Shown: positions 29,789 to 39,156, counted from the first letter of the stretch. The stretch is 64,000 bases of DNA from UBA5951 sp009936885 (GCA_937996625.1 CALKVA010000004.1:104343-168342), one strand, 5' to 3'. Numbers and translations: made by a program. Notes: generated by a model from the sequence alone, not told the origin.

Positions 29789-30571
29789 ATGGTGGATGTG
29801 ATTGAAAACAGTCCGATATTAGAAGTTCGGAACTTAAGAAAAAGTTATGGTGAACTTGCTGTTCTCAAAGATGTAAGTTTTTCAGCTCTGGCCGGGTCTG
29901 TTATTAGCTTTATAGGCTCTTCAGGTTCAGGAAAATCAACCTTGTTGAGATGCTGTAATTTGCTAGAGATCCCGCAAGGCGGCGATATTGTTTTCAAAGG
30001 AGAGGCGGTATCTTGGACTGATAAAACAGACCATAGGCAGCTATCTGATAAAAACCAGATTATTAAATTCAGAACTAATTTATCCATGGTCTTTCAATCA
30101 TTTAACTTATGGTCTCATTTATCTATATTGGATAATGTAATAGAGGCGCCTGTTACGGTGCTTGGAAAAGATAGGCAGAGGATGCGAGAGGTTGCTTATA
30201 CTCTTCTTGACAAGGTAGGTATTGCAGATAAAGCAAATGCATGGCCAGCACAGCTATCAGGCGGGCAACAGCAAAGAGCAGCGATCGCAAGGGCACTTGC
30301 AATGGAGCCTGATGCTTTGTTGTTTGATGAGCCTACATCTGCGCTTGACCCAGAGCTTGAACAAGAAGTTGTGAAAGTAATAAAAGATCTTGCATCTGAA
30401 GGTCGTACCATGCTTTTAGTGACACATGATATGCAATTAGCGCGTGATTTATCTGATCAGGTGTTGTTTTTGCATCAGGGAATCGTTGAAGAGGAAGGCG
30501 CTCCAGATATTTTATTTGAGAAGCCTAAATCTACACGGCTTAAGCAGTTTTTAAGTGCGGCTGCTAATTAA
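29789..30571 (+). CDS. Polar amino acid ABC transporter ATP-binding protein (HisP-like)
   Basis: ATPase of a histidine/arginine/opine-type (PAAT) importer. Its 260 residues carry Walker A GSSGSGKSTLLRC near 43-55, the Q-loop FQSFNLWSHL near 102-111, the signature LSGGQQQRAAIARAL near 152-166 and Walker B ALLFDEPTSALDPEL near 172-186. The FNLWSH Q-loop is characteristic of amino acid transporters such as HisP and OccP. It is first in an operon with a binding protein, two permeases and an AstE-like hydrolase. The likely substrate is a basic or modified amino acid. Confidence 0.93.
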   Translation: MVDVIENSPILEVRNLRKSYGELAVLKDVSFSALAGSVISFIGSSGSGKSTLLRCCNLLEIPQGGDIVFKGEAVSWTDKTDHRQLSDKNQIIKFRTNLSMVFQSFNLWSHLSILDNVIEAPVTVLGKDRQRMREVAYTLLDKVGIADKANAWPAQLSGGQQQRAAIARALAMEPDALLFDEPTSALDPELEQEVVKVIKDLASEGRTMLLVTHDMQLARDLSDQVLFLHQGIVEEEGAPDILFEKPKSTRLKQFLSAAAN

Positions 30572-30609
30572 TTGGAAATGCACTTAATCGTTAATTGAGG
30601 AGATACATC

Positions 30610-31329
30610 ATGAAGAAAATTTTATTAGCAGCTGTTCTTACTGGTTTTGCTCTTAGCTCAGCCTATTCAGACACTGTGCGTATGGGCACTGAGGGTGCTT
30701 ATATGCCCTATAATGGTATTGACGATAATGGTCAATTTATCGGATTTGAAATAGATCTTGGAAACGAGCTATGTAAAAGAGCAAGTCTTGATTGCACATG
30801 GGTAAAGAATGACTGGGATTCAATCATTCCAAACTTGAAGGCAGGAAATTACGACACCATTATAGCAGGTATGTCGATAACCGAAGAGCGTATGAAGGAA
30901 ATAGATTTTACAACAAACTACACTCAGCCAGATCCCTCTAAATATGTTGCCTTATCTGGCGCATCTGTTGATTTTAATTCTGGCGTGATAGCAGCTCAGA
31001 CAGGCACCATTCAGGCAAGCTTTGTTGTTGAATCAGGCGCTACATTGGTAGAGTTCGCAACCCCAGATGAGACAATTGCAGCGGTGAGAAACGGCGAGGC
31101 AGATGCTGTTATTGCAGATAAAGCTTTCTTGGATCCGATTGTAAACGAATCTGGCGGTGAGCTAAGTTTTGTTGGAGATAGCGTCCTTATTGGCGGCGGA
31201 GTTGGAATGGGTATTCGTAAATCTGACTCAGATCTAAAAGACAAGTTCAATGCTGCAATTAATTCAATGAAAGCAGATGGAACCCTTAATAACCTTATCA
31301 AACAATGGGAAATTGGTGAGCTTTTCTAG
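30610..31329 (+). CDS. Periplasmic polar amino acid-binding protein
   Basis: Binding protein of the same importer. I start it at the ATG at 30610, which has GAGGAG seven bases upstream; the frame is open five codons further to a TTG. The 239 residues begin with a normal signal peptide (KKILLAAVLTGFALSSAYS). The mature protein has the SBP family 3 signature GFEIDLGNELCKR near residues 45-57, and the ligand-site segments AGMSITEERMKEIDFTTNY and AVRNGEADAVIAD. Two Cys residues (LCKRASLDC) match the disulfide of HisJ/LAO-type proteins, supporting a basic amino acid ligand. A strong stem-loop follows the gene. Confidence 0.92.
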   Translation: MKKILLAAVLTGFALSSAYSDTVRMGTEGAYMPYNGIDDNGQFIGFEIDLGNELCKRASLDCTWVKNDWDSIIPNLKAGNYDTIIAGMSITEERMKEIDFTTNYTQPDPSKYVALSGASVDFNSGVIAAQTGTIQASFVVESGATLVEFATPDETIAAVRNGEADAVIADKAFLDPIVNESGGELSFVGDSVLIGGGVGMGIRKSDSDLKDKFNAAINSMKADGTLNNLIKQWEIGELF

Positions 31330-31351
31330 GTTGTTTTAAAATATTTTTAGA

Positions 31352-31394
31352 AGATGCGGGGGGAGTTGCTTAATTTTACCCCGCATCTGATTTT
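31352..31394 (+). terminator. Stem-loop terminator after binding-protein gene
   Basis: AGATGCGGGG at 31352-31361 pairs perfectly with CCCCGCATCT at 31379-31388, with a 17-base loop, followed by a T-rich stretch. It sits between the binding protein and the permease genes. It probably terminates part of the transcripts or protects the upstream message, giving more binding protein than permease. Confidence 0.85.
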
Positions 31395-31455
31395 TATTAA
31401 CGCTCCTTACTTTAATTAACGCCGCTGCTTTTTTGCCCCCATAAAAGGGTTATTT

Positions 31456-32337
31456 ATGTTTGATGCTTGTGCTGATCCATCTTCGCTTGAAGGCACTATT
31501 TGGCTTATGTGCTATTTGACCACAGCAAAGCATTTTGCGTTTTATGGTTCTTTTATTGTTGTATCAGTTCTTCTTTTATGTGCGGCTCCTTTATCTCTGT
31601 TATTTGGTTTTGTTGCTACCTCTGGCGTTCGCTCTTCAATCTGGCCTGTTAGACTAATTGCCCAAGGATATATCAATATGGTGAGGGGTGTCCCTGATGT
31701 TGTTTTTTTCCTGTTTGTGCCGTTAGCGCTTGATCAATTATTTGAATTTATTCGCCATAAAATCATTTGCTCGCATGTCTTGGAGCCAGTATGGAGGGGA
31801 ACAGATTTTATTGTTTGCAAAGCAGCAAAGCTTCCTTTGTCTACCTCTGATTTATGGGTGCATCAGCTATATGCATTTATACTAGCCCTTATTGCATTTG
31901 CTATTGTTTTTGGAGCCTTTGCTGGAAACGTATTGAGTGGAGCTATGAAAGCCGTTCCAAGGGCGCAAACCGAAACAGCTGCCGCGTATGGATTTAGTAA
32001 AAAGCAAGTTTTCTGGAGAATTTTAGTTCCGCAGATGTGGGTATATGCCATCCCAGGTCTATCAAACCTATGGATGATATTGATCAAGGCAACCCCCTTA
32101 TTATTTCTGCTAGGAGTAGAAGATATCGTATATTGGGCGCGTGAATTGGGTGGATCTAAAACATCACTCTATGCCTATCCCCATCCTGATTGGCGGGTAT
32201 ATTATTTTGCTGGTCTACTGATTTTTTATTTAATGATGACTTGGGTGAGTGGAAAAGTTCTTGCCAAGTTGCAGCTTAAACTAAGCCATGGTCAAGCAAC
32301 AATGGCAGGTAAAGAGTTGCAAGGATATTCTGGATGA
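31456..32337 (+). CDS. Polar amino acid ABC permease (HisQ-like)
   Basis: First permease of the importer. Its 293 residues contain about five or six transmembrane helices and an EAA loop, ETAAAYGFSKKQVFWRILVPQMW near residues 173-195. The family motif MVRGVPDVVFFLF near 75-87 corresponds to RG(V/T)P of PAAT permeases. A ~60-residue insert (KIICSHVLEP to STSDLWVHQ) between the second and third helices makes it longer than HisQ (about 230). It starts 126 bases after the binding protein, beyond the stem-loop, and overlaps the next permease by four bases (ATGA). Confidence 0.9.
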   Translation: MFDACADPSSLEGTIWLMCYLTTAKHFAFYGSFIVVSVLLLCAAPLSLLFGFVATSGVRSSIWPVRLIAQGYINMVRGVPDVVFFLFVPLALDQLFEFIRHKIICSHVLEPVWRGTDFIVCKAAKLPLSTSDLWVHQLYAFILALIAFAIVFGAFAGNVLSGAMKAVPRAQTETAAAYGFSKKQVFWRILVPQMWVYAIPGLSNLWMILIKATPLLFLLGVEDIVYWARELGGSKTSLYAYPHPDWRVYYFAGLLIFYLMMTWVSGKVLAKLQLKLSHGQATMAGKELQGYSG

Positions 32338-33176
32338 GCAGCTGTTGGACCACCATACAGGATTACGCTCTTCGCTCTCTGGGAATAGGAGAGCGTATTC
32401 TGCCAAAAACGGATATCACGATATGCGAGCAAGCTGTATTAATTGGCTCTGGCCTTATTTGGAATATCTATTTCGGAGTAATAGCTGTTTTCTTTGGTTT
32501 CTGGTTTGCTATCATTCTTGCGATTGGCAAAAATAACCGTTCTGCCATTTGCCGAATACCAGCAATTAGCTTTATTTTTCTGTTTAGAGGCTCGCCTTTA
32601 TTTATTCAGTTTTTCTTTGCATATGAGTTATTTGTCCTACTTCCCAAACTTGGTGTTACGATTGATTTAGGATTTATAACTCTTTCAGCGGAAACGCGGT
32701 GGCTGACAAGAGCCTGGCTTGGCGGGTTAATAGTTTTGTTTTGCAATACAGCCGCGTATTCAGCCGAAATATTTTATGGCGCGATACGCTCTATCCCTTC
32801 GACTGAATTAGAGGCAGCAGAAGCATATGGAATAACTGGGTGGAATAAATTCTGGCGTATTATCTGGCCTTCTATGCTTCGGCTTGCTTGGCCTTCTTAT
32901 ACTAATGAGGCTATTTTTCTGTTCCATGCCACGGCGCTGATTTTCTTCTCTGGCTTTCCTGCATGGCGGCAATCTGGGGATGCGTTATATTATGCCAGCT
33001 ATTTTGCTGATAAAACATTTAATCCGTTTCTGCCATACCCGATTGTTGCAGTTTATTTTATATCCGTAACACTCATTATTATTGTCGTATTTGGTGCTGC
33101 AAACCGGTATTTAAACAGGCATCTTGATATACAGCAACGGCCTAAATTAAAACTATCTATTAATTTATTAAGGTAA
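32334..33176 (+). CDS. Polar amino acid ABC permease (HisM-like)
   Basis: Second permease. The 280-residue protein has about five transmembrane helices, the PAAT motif FRGSPLFIQFFF near residues 82-93 and the EAA loop ELEAAEAYGITGWNKFWRII near residues 157-176. It overlaps the previous gene by four bases, so translation is coupled. Like its partner it is longer than the HisM prototype at the N-terminus. It is followed nine bases later by the AstE-like hydrolase gene, making that enzyme part of the transport operon. Confidence 0.9.
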   Translation: MSSCWTTIQDYALRSLGIGERILPKTDITICEQAVLIGSGLIWNIYFGVIAVFFGFWFAIILAIGKNNRSAICRIPAISFIFLFRGSPLFIQFFFAYELFVLLPKLGVTIDLGFITLSAETRWLTRAWLGGLIVLFCNTAAYSAEIFYGAIRSIPSTELEAAEAYGITGWNKFWRIIWPSMLRLAWPSYTNEAIFLFHATALIFFSGFPAWRQSGDALYYASYFADKTFNPFLPYPIVAVYFISVTLIIIVVFGAANRYLNRHLDIQQRPKLKLSINLLR

Positions 33177-33185
33177 CAGCTATTC

Positions 33186-34367
33186 TTGTTACACTTAGGT
33201 GTGGAGGCAGCAATAAGTACTCAACATATCACAATCCCATTATCAGCAGATACAGCTGGCGCTGCTTATAACGTGTCTTATTATCACTTTATTCCAGATA
33301 GAAAGGGCACATACCCAAAGATTTTTCTGCAGGCAGGACTGCATGCAGATGAGCAACCAGGCACGCTTATTCTGCATTATCTTTTAGATTTGTTAGAGCA
33401 GACAGATAAGTCGGGCGAGCTTAATGCCGAATTTATCGTATTTCCTATGGTAAACCCTATTGGGATGGCCCAAATTTATAATCACCATCATAGTGGTAGA
33501 TTTGATTTTTCAACGGGATTAAATTTTAACCGTAATTGGCCAGACCTTGCAGAGTGTATTTTAAATAATGAGCCTGATATATTGGGTAAATTATCTGAAA
33601 ATGAGCACGAAAATAAAGATAAAATTTTGTCATCAGTCCACAGATGGATAGCCAGTCAGACCGCTATAACAGCCCTAGAAAAACTGAGGCTTGAAATCAC
33701 AAAAATAGCGATTGAATGTGATGTTGTTCTGGATTTGCATTGCGATGTGGATGCGATAAACCATATTTATATTGTTCCCCAATTAATGTCTGAATATCAG
33801 GATTTAGCAAACTGGATGGGCTCACGCGTAACATTAACAGCAGAAAATTCTGGCGGGGGTTCTTTTGATGAAGTATGGCCAAGATTATGGATAGATCTTC
33901 AGCGTCTGTGTCCAGATAAGCCTGTTCCGCCTCCTGTTCTATCTGCAACGCTTGAATATCGCGGATTAATTGATGTTGAAGAAACATTAAATAAACTAGA
34001 TGCCGAAAATTTAATGGGATTTTTTATAACGCGTGGCTTTATAAATTCAAAAATGGATAAAGTGGCGCCCATTATGCCGCCAGCATTGCCATATAATGCA
34101 ACCGAGATTATCAAGGCAGCGTTTAGCGGATTAGTGTGTTATCATGTGAAGCTTGGCCAGATGGTTGACGAAGGACAATTAATAGCCAGCATCCTTTTGT
34201 TAGATGGGCCAGATGCGTTTCGCAAAAAAATTCCCGTCTATGCAGGAACGAGCGGCATTGTTTTTTCTATGATGCTTCAAAAATATATCTGGAAGGGTGC
34301 GCCGCTCGCTAAAATTGCTGGCAGTAAACCCCTCAGCAATCGGAAGGGCGTGTTATTAGAGGCATGA
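33186..34367 (+). CDS. AstE/AspA-family zinc hydrolase (succinylglutamate desuccinylase/aspartoacylase-like)
   Basis: A 393-residue zinc-dependent amidohydrolase of the M14-like AstE/AspA family. The zinc ligands are the H-x-x-E motif in AGLHADEQPG near residues 53-62 and a later His in LDLHCDVD near 183-190; NFNRNWPDL near 116-124 supplies the conserved Asn-Arg. The C-terminal part has a lipoyl-like or biotinyl-like beta fold (LGQMVDEGQLIASI), as in this family. It ends an amino-acid ABC operon, so it may deacylate the imported compound. The start is uncertain: TTG 33186 or GTG 33201 are possible, neither with a strong ribosome binding site. Confidence 0.83.
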   Translation: MLHLGVEAAISTQHITIPLSADTAGAAYNVSYYHFIPDRKGTYPKIFLQAGLHADEQPGTLILHYLLDLLEQTDKSGELNAEFIVFPMVNPIGMAQIYNHHHSGRFDFSTGLNFNRNWPDLAECILNNEPDILGKLSENEHENKDKILSSVHRWIASQTAITALEKLRLEITKIAIECDVVLDLHCDVDAINHIYIVPQLMSEYQDLANWMGSRVTLTAENSGGGSFDEVWPRLWIDLQRLCPDKPVPPPVLSATLEYRGLIDVEETLNKLDAENLMGFFITRGFINSKMDKVAPIMPPALPYNATEIIKAAFSGLVCYHVKLGQMVDEGQLIASILLLDGPDAFRKKIPVYAGTSGIVFSMMLQKYIWKGAPLAKIAGSKPLSNRKGVLLEA

Positions 34368-34373
34368 ATTTTT

Positions 34374-34937
34374 CTATTCAGACTGAGCAAGCAGTATTGT
34401 TATTTGTTCTCGTAAATTCGTGGATGTTGGGCTGACCATTGATGAGAACGAATCATGTAATGTCCCATTTCGCGCGATGAGATATTTATGAAAATTCCAT
34501 TTAGGACCTGCCAACCAGCCCAGCTCGTCACTAACCCAATGATAAAAAGGATGTGCATCAGGCCCTTTAATAGTCGTTTTTTCTGTCATGGGAAAATCAA
34601 TATTAAAATTTACCTCACAGAAGTTTTTAATCTGTCTGTCAGTCCCTGGCTCCTGTCCGCCAAAATCATCGCTAGGGATACCGAGCACAACAAGTCCGTC
34701 CTCCTTAAACTCATCCCATAATGCTTGTAGACCTGTATATTGAGGCGTAAAACCGCATTCAGATGCTGTATTAACAACCAAAATCACATTACCTTTATAT
34801 TCAGATAAAGATATTTTTCCGCCATCAATTGAGTTAAACTCAAACATATATGCTGTGTTTGCATATGCCATAGATGCTGTTCCTAAAACTAAGCTGGTAC
34901 TAATTACATAAAACCATTTCAAAGTGTTAACGATCAT
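34374..34937 (-). CDS. Exported cysteine-type glutathione peroxidase
   Basis: Thiol peroxidase that reduces peroxides. The 187-residue protein starts with a probable signal peptide (about residues 5-27, ending MAYA/N), so it is likely periplasmic, unlike most GPx proteins. The peroxidatic Cys61 is in VNTASECGFTPQYTGL; relatives can have selenocysteine here, but this gene has an ordinary Cys codon. LGIPSDDFGGQEPG and GPKWNFHKYLI are the other family motifs. It is convergent with the AstE-like gene, six bases apart. In the periplasm thioredoxin-like donors are more likely than glutathione; that is inference. Confidence 0.9.
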   Translation of the reverse strand: MIVNTLKWFYVISTSLVLGTASMAYANTAYMFEFNSIDGGKISLSEYKGNVILVVNTASECGFTPQYTGLQALWDEFKEDGLVVLGIPSDDFGGQEPGTDRQIKNFCEVNFNIDFPMTEKTTIKGPDAHPFYHWVSDELGWLAGPKWNFHKYLIARNGTLHDSFSSMVSPTSTNLREQITILLAQSE

Positions 34938-35061
34938 TATGATACTACCTTTAGACCTTAATTAAACCGCCTTATGTGAAATGGGGTAATATATGTCGAA
35001 GACAAGGCGCTTTTTATCTAATTGGATGTGTTTCAAAAATACATTAAGGATATATTAAAAC

Positions 35062-35107
35062 TTCTCTTTTAGCGTGTTAAAATAAAAAAAATCACGCAAT
35101 AAGAGAA
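35062..35107 (+). promoter_or_regulatory. Imperfect hairpin covering the ribosome binding site of the small gene at 35112
   Basis: TTCTCTT (35062-35068) pairs with AAGAGAA (35101-35107), and GCGTG (35072-35076) pairs with CACGC (35093-35097), separated by a three-base internal mismatch. The right arm contains AAGAG, the only ribosome binding site candidate for the ATG at 35112. If formed in the RNA, this hairpin would block translation. Confidence 0.45.
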
Positions 35108-35111
35108 AAAA

Positions 35112-35420
35112 ATGACTAATAACGCTTCTTTAGTTAAAGGCATTAAACTAGCTGCTTTTCTTGGTCTTTTAATCGGAATATTTAATTTTTTTATGATGCA
35201 GGTATTTGTAGATAATATATCAAATTTGCTCCGCTGGGGTTACTTTTTTAACTATGAGCATTTCTCTACCTATATTGCAAATTCTCTAATATCAGGATAT
35301 GTGTCATCTCCATTTTAGTTTGTCCTTGATGGCATCGTTTGGGGGCTTCTGATCGGCTGGATGAAACCAAAATGGCTAGTGATGGTATTGATGCTGTCCA
35401 TGGCTCAGAAGATGTTATGA
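35112..35420 (+). pseudogene. Small membrane protein gene interrupted by an in-frame TAG
   Basis: The frame encodes 68 residues up to a TAG at 35316-35318. It then continues in the same frame for another 33 codons (FVLDGIVWGLLIGWMKPKW and on) to a TGA at 35418-35420. Without the TAG it would be a 102-residue protein with two or three hydrophobic segments (KLAAFLGLLIGIFNFFMM near residues 12-29; GIVWGLLIGW near 74-83). The continuation looks like a normal membrane helix ending with basic residues, so the TAG seems to break a real gene. Readthrough, a sequencing error, or decay are all possible. I do not recognise the family. Confidence 0.5.
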
Positions 35421-35495
35421 AAACCTAAGGGGAAGTATCTGTGATTGGATGCCTGCTAGCAGCATAATCTAATTCTTTTTTAAAAGGATTTAGCG

Positions 35496-36614
35496 TTATG
35501 CTGTTAGCCATAAATCCTGAAGAAAGTCAGAAATAACTTTTTGGCCAGCCATACTGATGATCTGGTTTCTTAAATCTGCAACGGGGCTATTTATATGAAA
35601 AATATTTCCAGAAAGCTGGCTTTTTTTAGCAACAGAATGAGATTCGGGCATTCGGGTGGTTACCATATTATAAATTGCGTTTGAAAGCGTAAGCCCCTTG
35701 CCAAGACTATTTTCAATGCTTGCAACATCCATGAATGATTGCCCTGCCCCCTGTGCTAAATGAGGGGGCATCGGGTGTGCTGCATCCCCAATTAAGGTTA
35801 TTCCGCCCCGTCGCCAGTTTGATAATGAATCAAATTGCTTTATGGGGGTTAAGTGCCAATTTTTAGTATAGTCCCCCAGCATCGATAGCACCGGATGATT
35901 GCAGAAGATAGCGTCAATTGAGTGAGACTCAAAAGCGCGCTCTGAAAAAGCAAATACGAAATTAACAGCCTGGCTATTTTGGATTGGATAGGATACTAAA
36001 TGGCACGAATTACCAAGCCATAATTGCACATCAGGATAGGAAAAACCCGCCGGCACTTTTGATGCAGGAAAAATCCCCCGATAGATAGAATATCCAGAGT
36101 TTTTCTGATTTGCTGAAGGGCTGATGAAGCGCCGTGTTTTGCCATCCCAGCCATCCGCACCTATAATAATGGGCGCTGTAATAATTTCACCAATATCTAG
36201 TGCCAGCTTAGTGTGATTATTTTTGTTCGTGATAGCTAAAACTCTGGCGTCCATAAATTTAATAAGTGAATTTGTGAGGCATTTATTCAACAAGATTTCA
36301 TATAGATCGTGACGTGCAATTGAGACATAAGGATCGTTTTTCGAGGAGAGTGGGATATTTGTAAGGCTGACCGCCGTGTCGAATGCTTTAATTTGTACTG
36401 CCAGAAGTCTAACCGCTTTATTCAGTATTTCTTGCTCTACCCCTAGTGACGATAAAGCAGCCAATCCGTTAGGCGCTATTTGTAATCCACCGATGAAACG
36501 TGAATGGTTATTAGGCGCAATTACCGTGACTTTATAGCCATGTTTTGCGCAGGCAATCGCCGTTCCAAGACCGCTAAAACTATTTCCAATGATTACAACT
36601 TCTTCAGTCATCAC
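35496..36614 (-). CDS. FAD-dependent monooxygenase (salicylate hydroxylase/UbiH-like)
   Basis: A 372-residue flavoprotein hydroxylase. The FAD-binding GxGxxG region is replaced by VVIIGNSFSGLGTAIACAKHG near residues 6-26, a variant of the dinucleotide motif. The second FAD motif is TLIGDAAHPMPPHLAQGAG near residues 281-299, and the DG motif is IIGADGWDGKTR near 150-161. The family includes salicylate hydroxylase and ubiquinone hydroxylases; the substrate is unknown. The start is either the GTG at 36614 or the ATG at 36611. It lies alone between a broken gene and hppA; the hppA terminator precedes it. Confidence 0.82.
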   Translation of the reverse strand: MMTEEVVIIGNSFSGLGTAIACAKHGYKVTVIAPNNHSRFIGGLQIAPNGLAALSSLGVEQEILNKAVRLLAVQIKAFDTAVSLTNIPLSSKNDPYVSIARHDLYEILLNKCLTNSLIKFMDARVLAITNKNNHTKLALDIGEIITAPIIIGADGWDGKTRRFISPSANQKNSGYSIYRGIFPASKVPAGFSYPDVQLWLGNSCHLVSYPIQNSQAVNFVFAFSERAFESHSIDAIFCNHPVLSMLGDYTKNWHLTPIKQFDSLSNWRRGGITLIGDAAHPMPPHLAQGAGQSFMDVASIENSLGKGLTLSNAIYNMVTTRMPESHSVAKKSQLSGNIFHINSPVADLRNQIISMAGQKVISDFLQDLWLTA

Positions 36615-36663
36615 TGTTGATAATACCTCTGCTGATTAGCATTTAGCGCAGGTTAGAAGGATT

Positions 36664-36700
36664 AAAAAAAAAGGTCGACAGCTTGCCGACCCTTTTAAAA
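36664..36700 (-). terminator. Rho-independent terminator after hppA
   Basis: On the minus strand the sequence reads AAAAGGGTCGG-loop-CGACCTTTTTTTTT, a GC-rich hairpin with a long T run. It lies about 40 bases after the hppA stop codon. Confidence 0.85.
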
Positions 36701-36736
36701 AAAATAGTCATATATTTAAGAAAAGCAATACTGCCC

Positions 36737-38743
36737 TCAAATAAGAAGTGGTGCGATAACAAGGCTCACAATCGCCATTACATTTATTAGGATGTTCATA
36801 GCTGGACCAGATGTATCTTTAAGAGGATCGCCAACCGTATCCCCAACAACAGCTGCTTTATGGACATCAGAACCCTTGCCGCCATAATTGCCCTTTTCAA
36901 CATACTTCTTGGCATTATCCCATGCACCGCCAGCATTTGCCATCATAAGAGCCATCATGACACAACAGATTAGCGCGCCGCCAAGCATGCCTCCTAGCGC
37001 TTTTGGTCCAAGACCAAAGCCAATTACAACAGGAGCAAGCACAGCTAGTGAACCAGGTAGAATCATCTTGCGCAGCGCAGCCCGCGTTGCAATATCAACA
37101 CAGCGAGCTGTATCAGGCTTTGCTTTGCCTTCCATCAAGCCAGGTATTTCCTTAAATTGGCGTCTAACTTCGATAATCATCTCAAAAGCAGCATCCCCAA
37201 CGGCGGTCATCGTGATAGAACTTACAAGGAATGGGAAAATACCGCCAATAAACATACCCACAAGGACAATCGGGTCATTAATTGCAAGCACAAAATCAGG
37301 GTCTCCATTACTGACCTTAACAATATAGGCACTGATTAGAGCAAGAGCTGCCAGAGCAGCAGCACTAATGGCAAACCCTTTACCGATTGCAGCAGTGCTA
37401 TTTCCAACCTCGTCAAGAGAGTCTGTAATTTCACGTGTTTCTGGCCCCATTTCAGCCATTTCAGCAATACCGCCAGCATTGTCTGCTACTGGCCCATATG
37501 CATCAATCGCCATGGTAATTCCAACCGTAGCCAACATACCAACAGCTGCCATTCCAACGCCGTAAAGACCAGCTGAAAGATTTGCAAAGAAGATTATAGC
37601 TGCAATCGTAAGCACTGGTATAGCAACAGACTGCATGCCAATTGCCAATCCAGAAATCATTACAGTTGCAGGACCCGTTTCACCATCTTTGGCAATTTTT
37701 CGAACCGGAGCACCTCCTGTATAATACTCAGTTACGAGACCAACAATGATACCGCCTATCGCGCCCACAAGCACCGCATACCAAACACCAACGGACGCGC
37801 CCATATTAGTAATCACAAAATAGGCCGCACCTATGAAAATAACAGCAGCGCCTATGGTACCAAATCGCAAGGCAACATCAGCGCTTTTGTTAGAGAATAA
37901 TTTTACTGACAAAATTCCAAGTAGTGAGCAAATAAGCCCTGTTGATGCAAGAGCTAGTGGCATGAACTGCAATACAGCTCTGTTGCCGCCCAGGACATCC
38001 AAGGACGCCATTGACATCGATGCAGCAAGAGCCATCGATGCGATCATCGCTCCACAATAAGACTCAAATATATCTGAACCCATGCCTGCAACATCACCAA
38101 CGTTATCACCCACATTATCGGCGATAACCGCTGGATTGCGGGGGTCGTCTTCTGGAATGCCTGCTTCAACCTTACCAACAAGGTCAGCGCCAACATCTGC
38201 AGATTTAGTAAAAATACCGCCGCCAACACGGCTGAACAAAGCCACAGAAGAGCCGCCCATTGCAAAGCCTTCAATAGATTCTATCCCGTGCAACGTATTT
38301 CCCATAAACCCGTACAGCACCCCTATTCCGAGCAAGCCCATCGATGCAACAGTAAGGCCCATAATAGAGCCTCCAAAAAAGGCTATATTCAATGCCTCAG
38401 CTGCGCCCTTATTCTTGGCGGCTACCGCTGTTCGCACGTTAGCTTTCGTGGCTGTGTACATTCCAATATAACCAGCGGTGCCAGAACATAAGGCACCAAG
38501 GGTAAATGCAATAGCAGTTCCCATTCCCAAGCTGGCGTAAAGAGCAACAATGCAAATCACACAAAAAACTGCAAGACGCTTATACTCGCTGGCCATAAAG
38601 ACCATGGCGCCAAGATGTATTTCATCAGCTATATCTTTTTCCGGGCCGTTTCCGACTGGAGATTTTTTAATCCATTGATAAACAAAAAAAGCGACAATTA
38701 AGCCGAATGCCCCAAGAGCGACAGGGATATACGCGCTGGTCAT
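36737..38743 (-). CDS. hppA: Membrane-bound ion-translocating pyrophosphatase
   Basis: Couples pyrophosphate hydrolysis to H+ (or Na+) transport across the inner membrane. Its 668 residues form about sixteen helices. The catalytic loops are [20 protein letters not shown] near 182-201 and [20 protein letters not shown] near 209-228, plus [19 protein letters not shown] near the C-terminus. The sequence [13 protein letters not shown] near 447-459 has Ala at the position (A451) where K+-independent enzymes have Lys, and Gly where they have Thr three residues later. This is the K+-dependent pattern. Monocistronic with its own terminator. Ion specificity is not resolved here. Confidence 0.95.
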   Translation of the reverse strand: MTSAYIPVALGAFGLIVAFFVYQWIKKSPVGNGPEKDIADEIHLGAMVFMASEYKRLAVFCVICIVALYASLGMGTAIAFTLGALCSGTAGYIGMYTATKANVRTAVAAKNKGAAEALNIAFFGGSIMGLTVASMGLLGIGVLYGFMGNTLHGIESIEGFAMGGSSVALFSRVGGGIFTKSADVGADLVGKVEAGIPEDDPRNPAVIADNVGDNVGDVAGMGSDIFESYCGAMIASMALAASMSMASLDVLGGNRAVLQFMPLALASTGLICSLLGILSVKLFSNKSADVALRFGTIGAAVIFIGAAYFVITNMGASVGVWYAVLVGAIGGIIVGLVTEYYTGGAPVRKIAKDGETGPATVMISGLAIGMQSVAIPVLTIAAIIFFANLSAGLYGVGMAAVGMLATVGITMAIDAYGPVADNAGGIAEMAEMGPETREITDSLDEVGNSTAAIGKGFAISAAALAALALISAYIVKVSNGDPDFVLAINDPIVLVGMFIGGIFPFLVSSITMTAVGDAAFEMIIEVRRQFKEIPGLMEGKAKPDTARCVDIATRAALRKMILPGSLAVLAPVVIGFGLGPKALGGMLGGALICCVMMALMMANAGGAWDNAKKYVEKGNYGGKGSDVHKAAVVGDTVGDPLKDTSGPAMNILINVMAIVSLVIAPLLI

Positions 38744-38958
38744 GATTTAAGTACCTCTTAAAAGTGGTCTGAAAGAAAATGTGCATAACCAATATGTTAT
38801 TTGGCCAAGCGTGCTAGGTTATAGTAATAAAGTTTTATTCTGTAAAGTATAATCCCCTATTTCTAATGATTAGCATTGCCAGATTCGCAAAAGCGGGTTG
38901 TAAAAAAATTTGAAGACAGCTTGATAATGTGATAATCATTGAGGCGTTCAATACTCTG

Positions 38959-39156
38959 ATTGGGAGAGTCTGTTTTAAATACGATAATGTATTTTATGGC
39001 AGCGCCGAAGGAGCACAAGCCTCATAATCTCTCAGGCAACAGGGCCAATTAAAGTGAACAGTCTGGAAAGTAACCGTAAAAGGTTCACCGACGGGGATAA
39101 CTAAGAGAGCGGTAAAACCGTATTCTTGGGAAACTCTCAGGTACAAAGACAGACGA
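38959..39156 (+). ncRNA. Tandem glycine riboswitch
   Basis: Two consecutive glycine aptamers are visible. The first has GGGAGAG at 38962-38968, then GCGCCGAAGGAGC at about 39002-39014 and ATCTCTCAGGCAACAGG at about 39027-39043. The second opens with GTCTG at 39061-39065, has CACCGACGGGG near 39086-39096 and AAACTCTCAGGTACAAAGAC near 39131-39150, and closes with CAGAC at 39150-39154, which pairs with GTCTG. These are the conserved glycine-riboswitch cores, in the usual tandem order. Downstream, GCC/GGC around an A/T-rich loop at about 39171-39184 may be part of the switch. It leads into the DadA-like gene 55 bases later. Confidence 0.92.

Noticed and set aside
36888..38491. Several long frames antisense to hppA
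   Set aside because: They mirror the Gly/Ala-rich codons of the pyrophosphatase and have no ribosome binding sites or plausible protein patterns.
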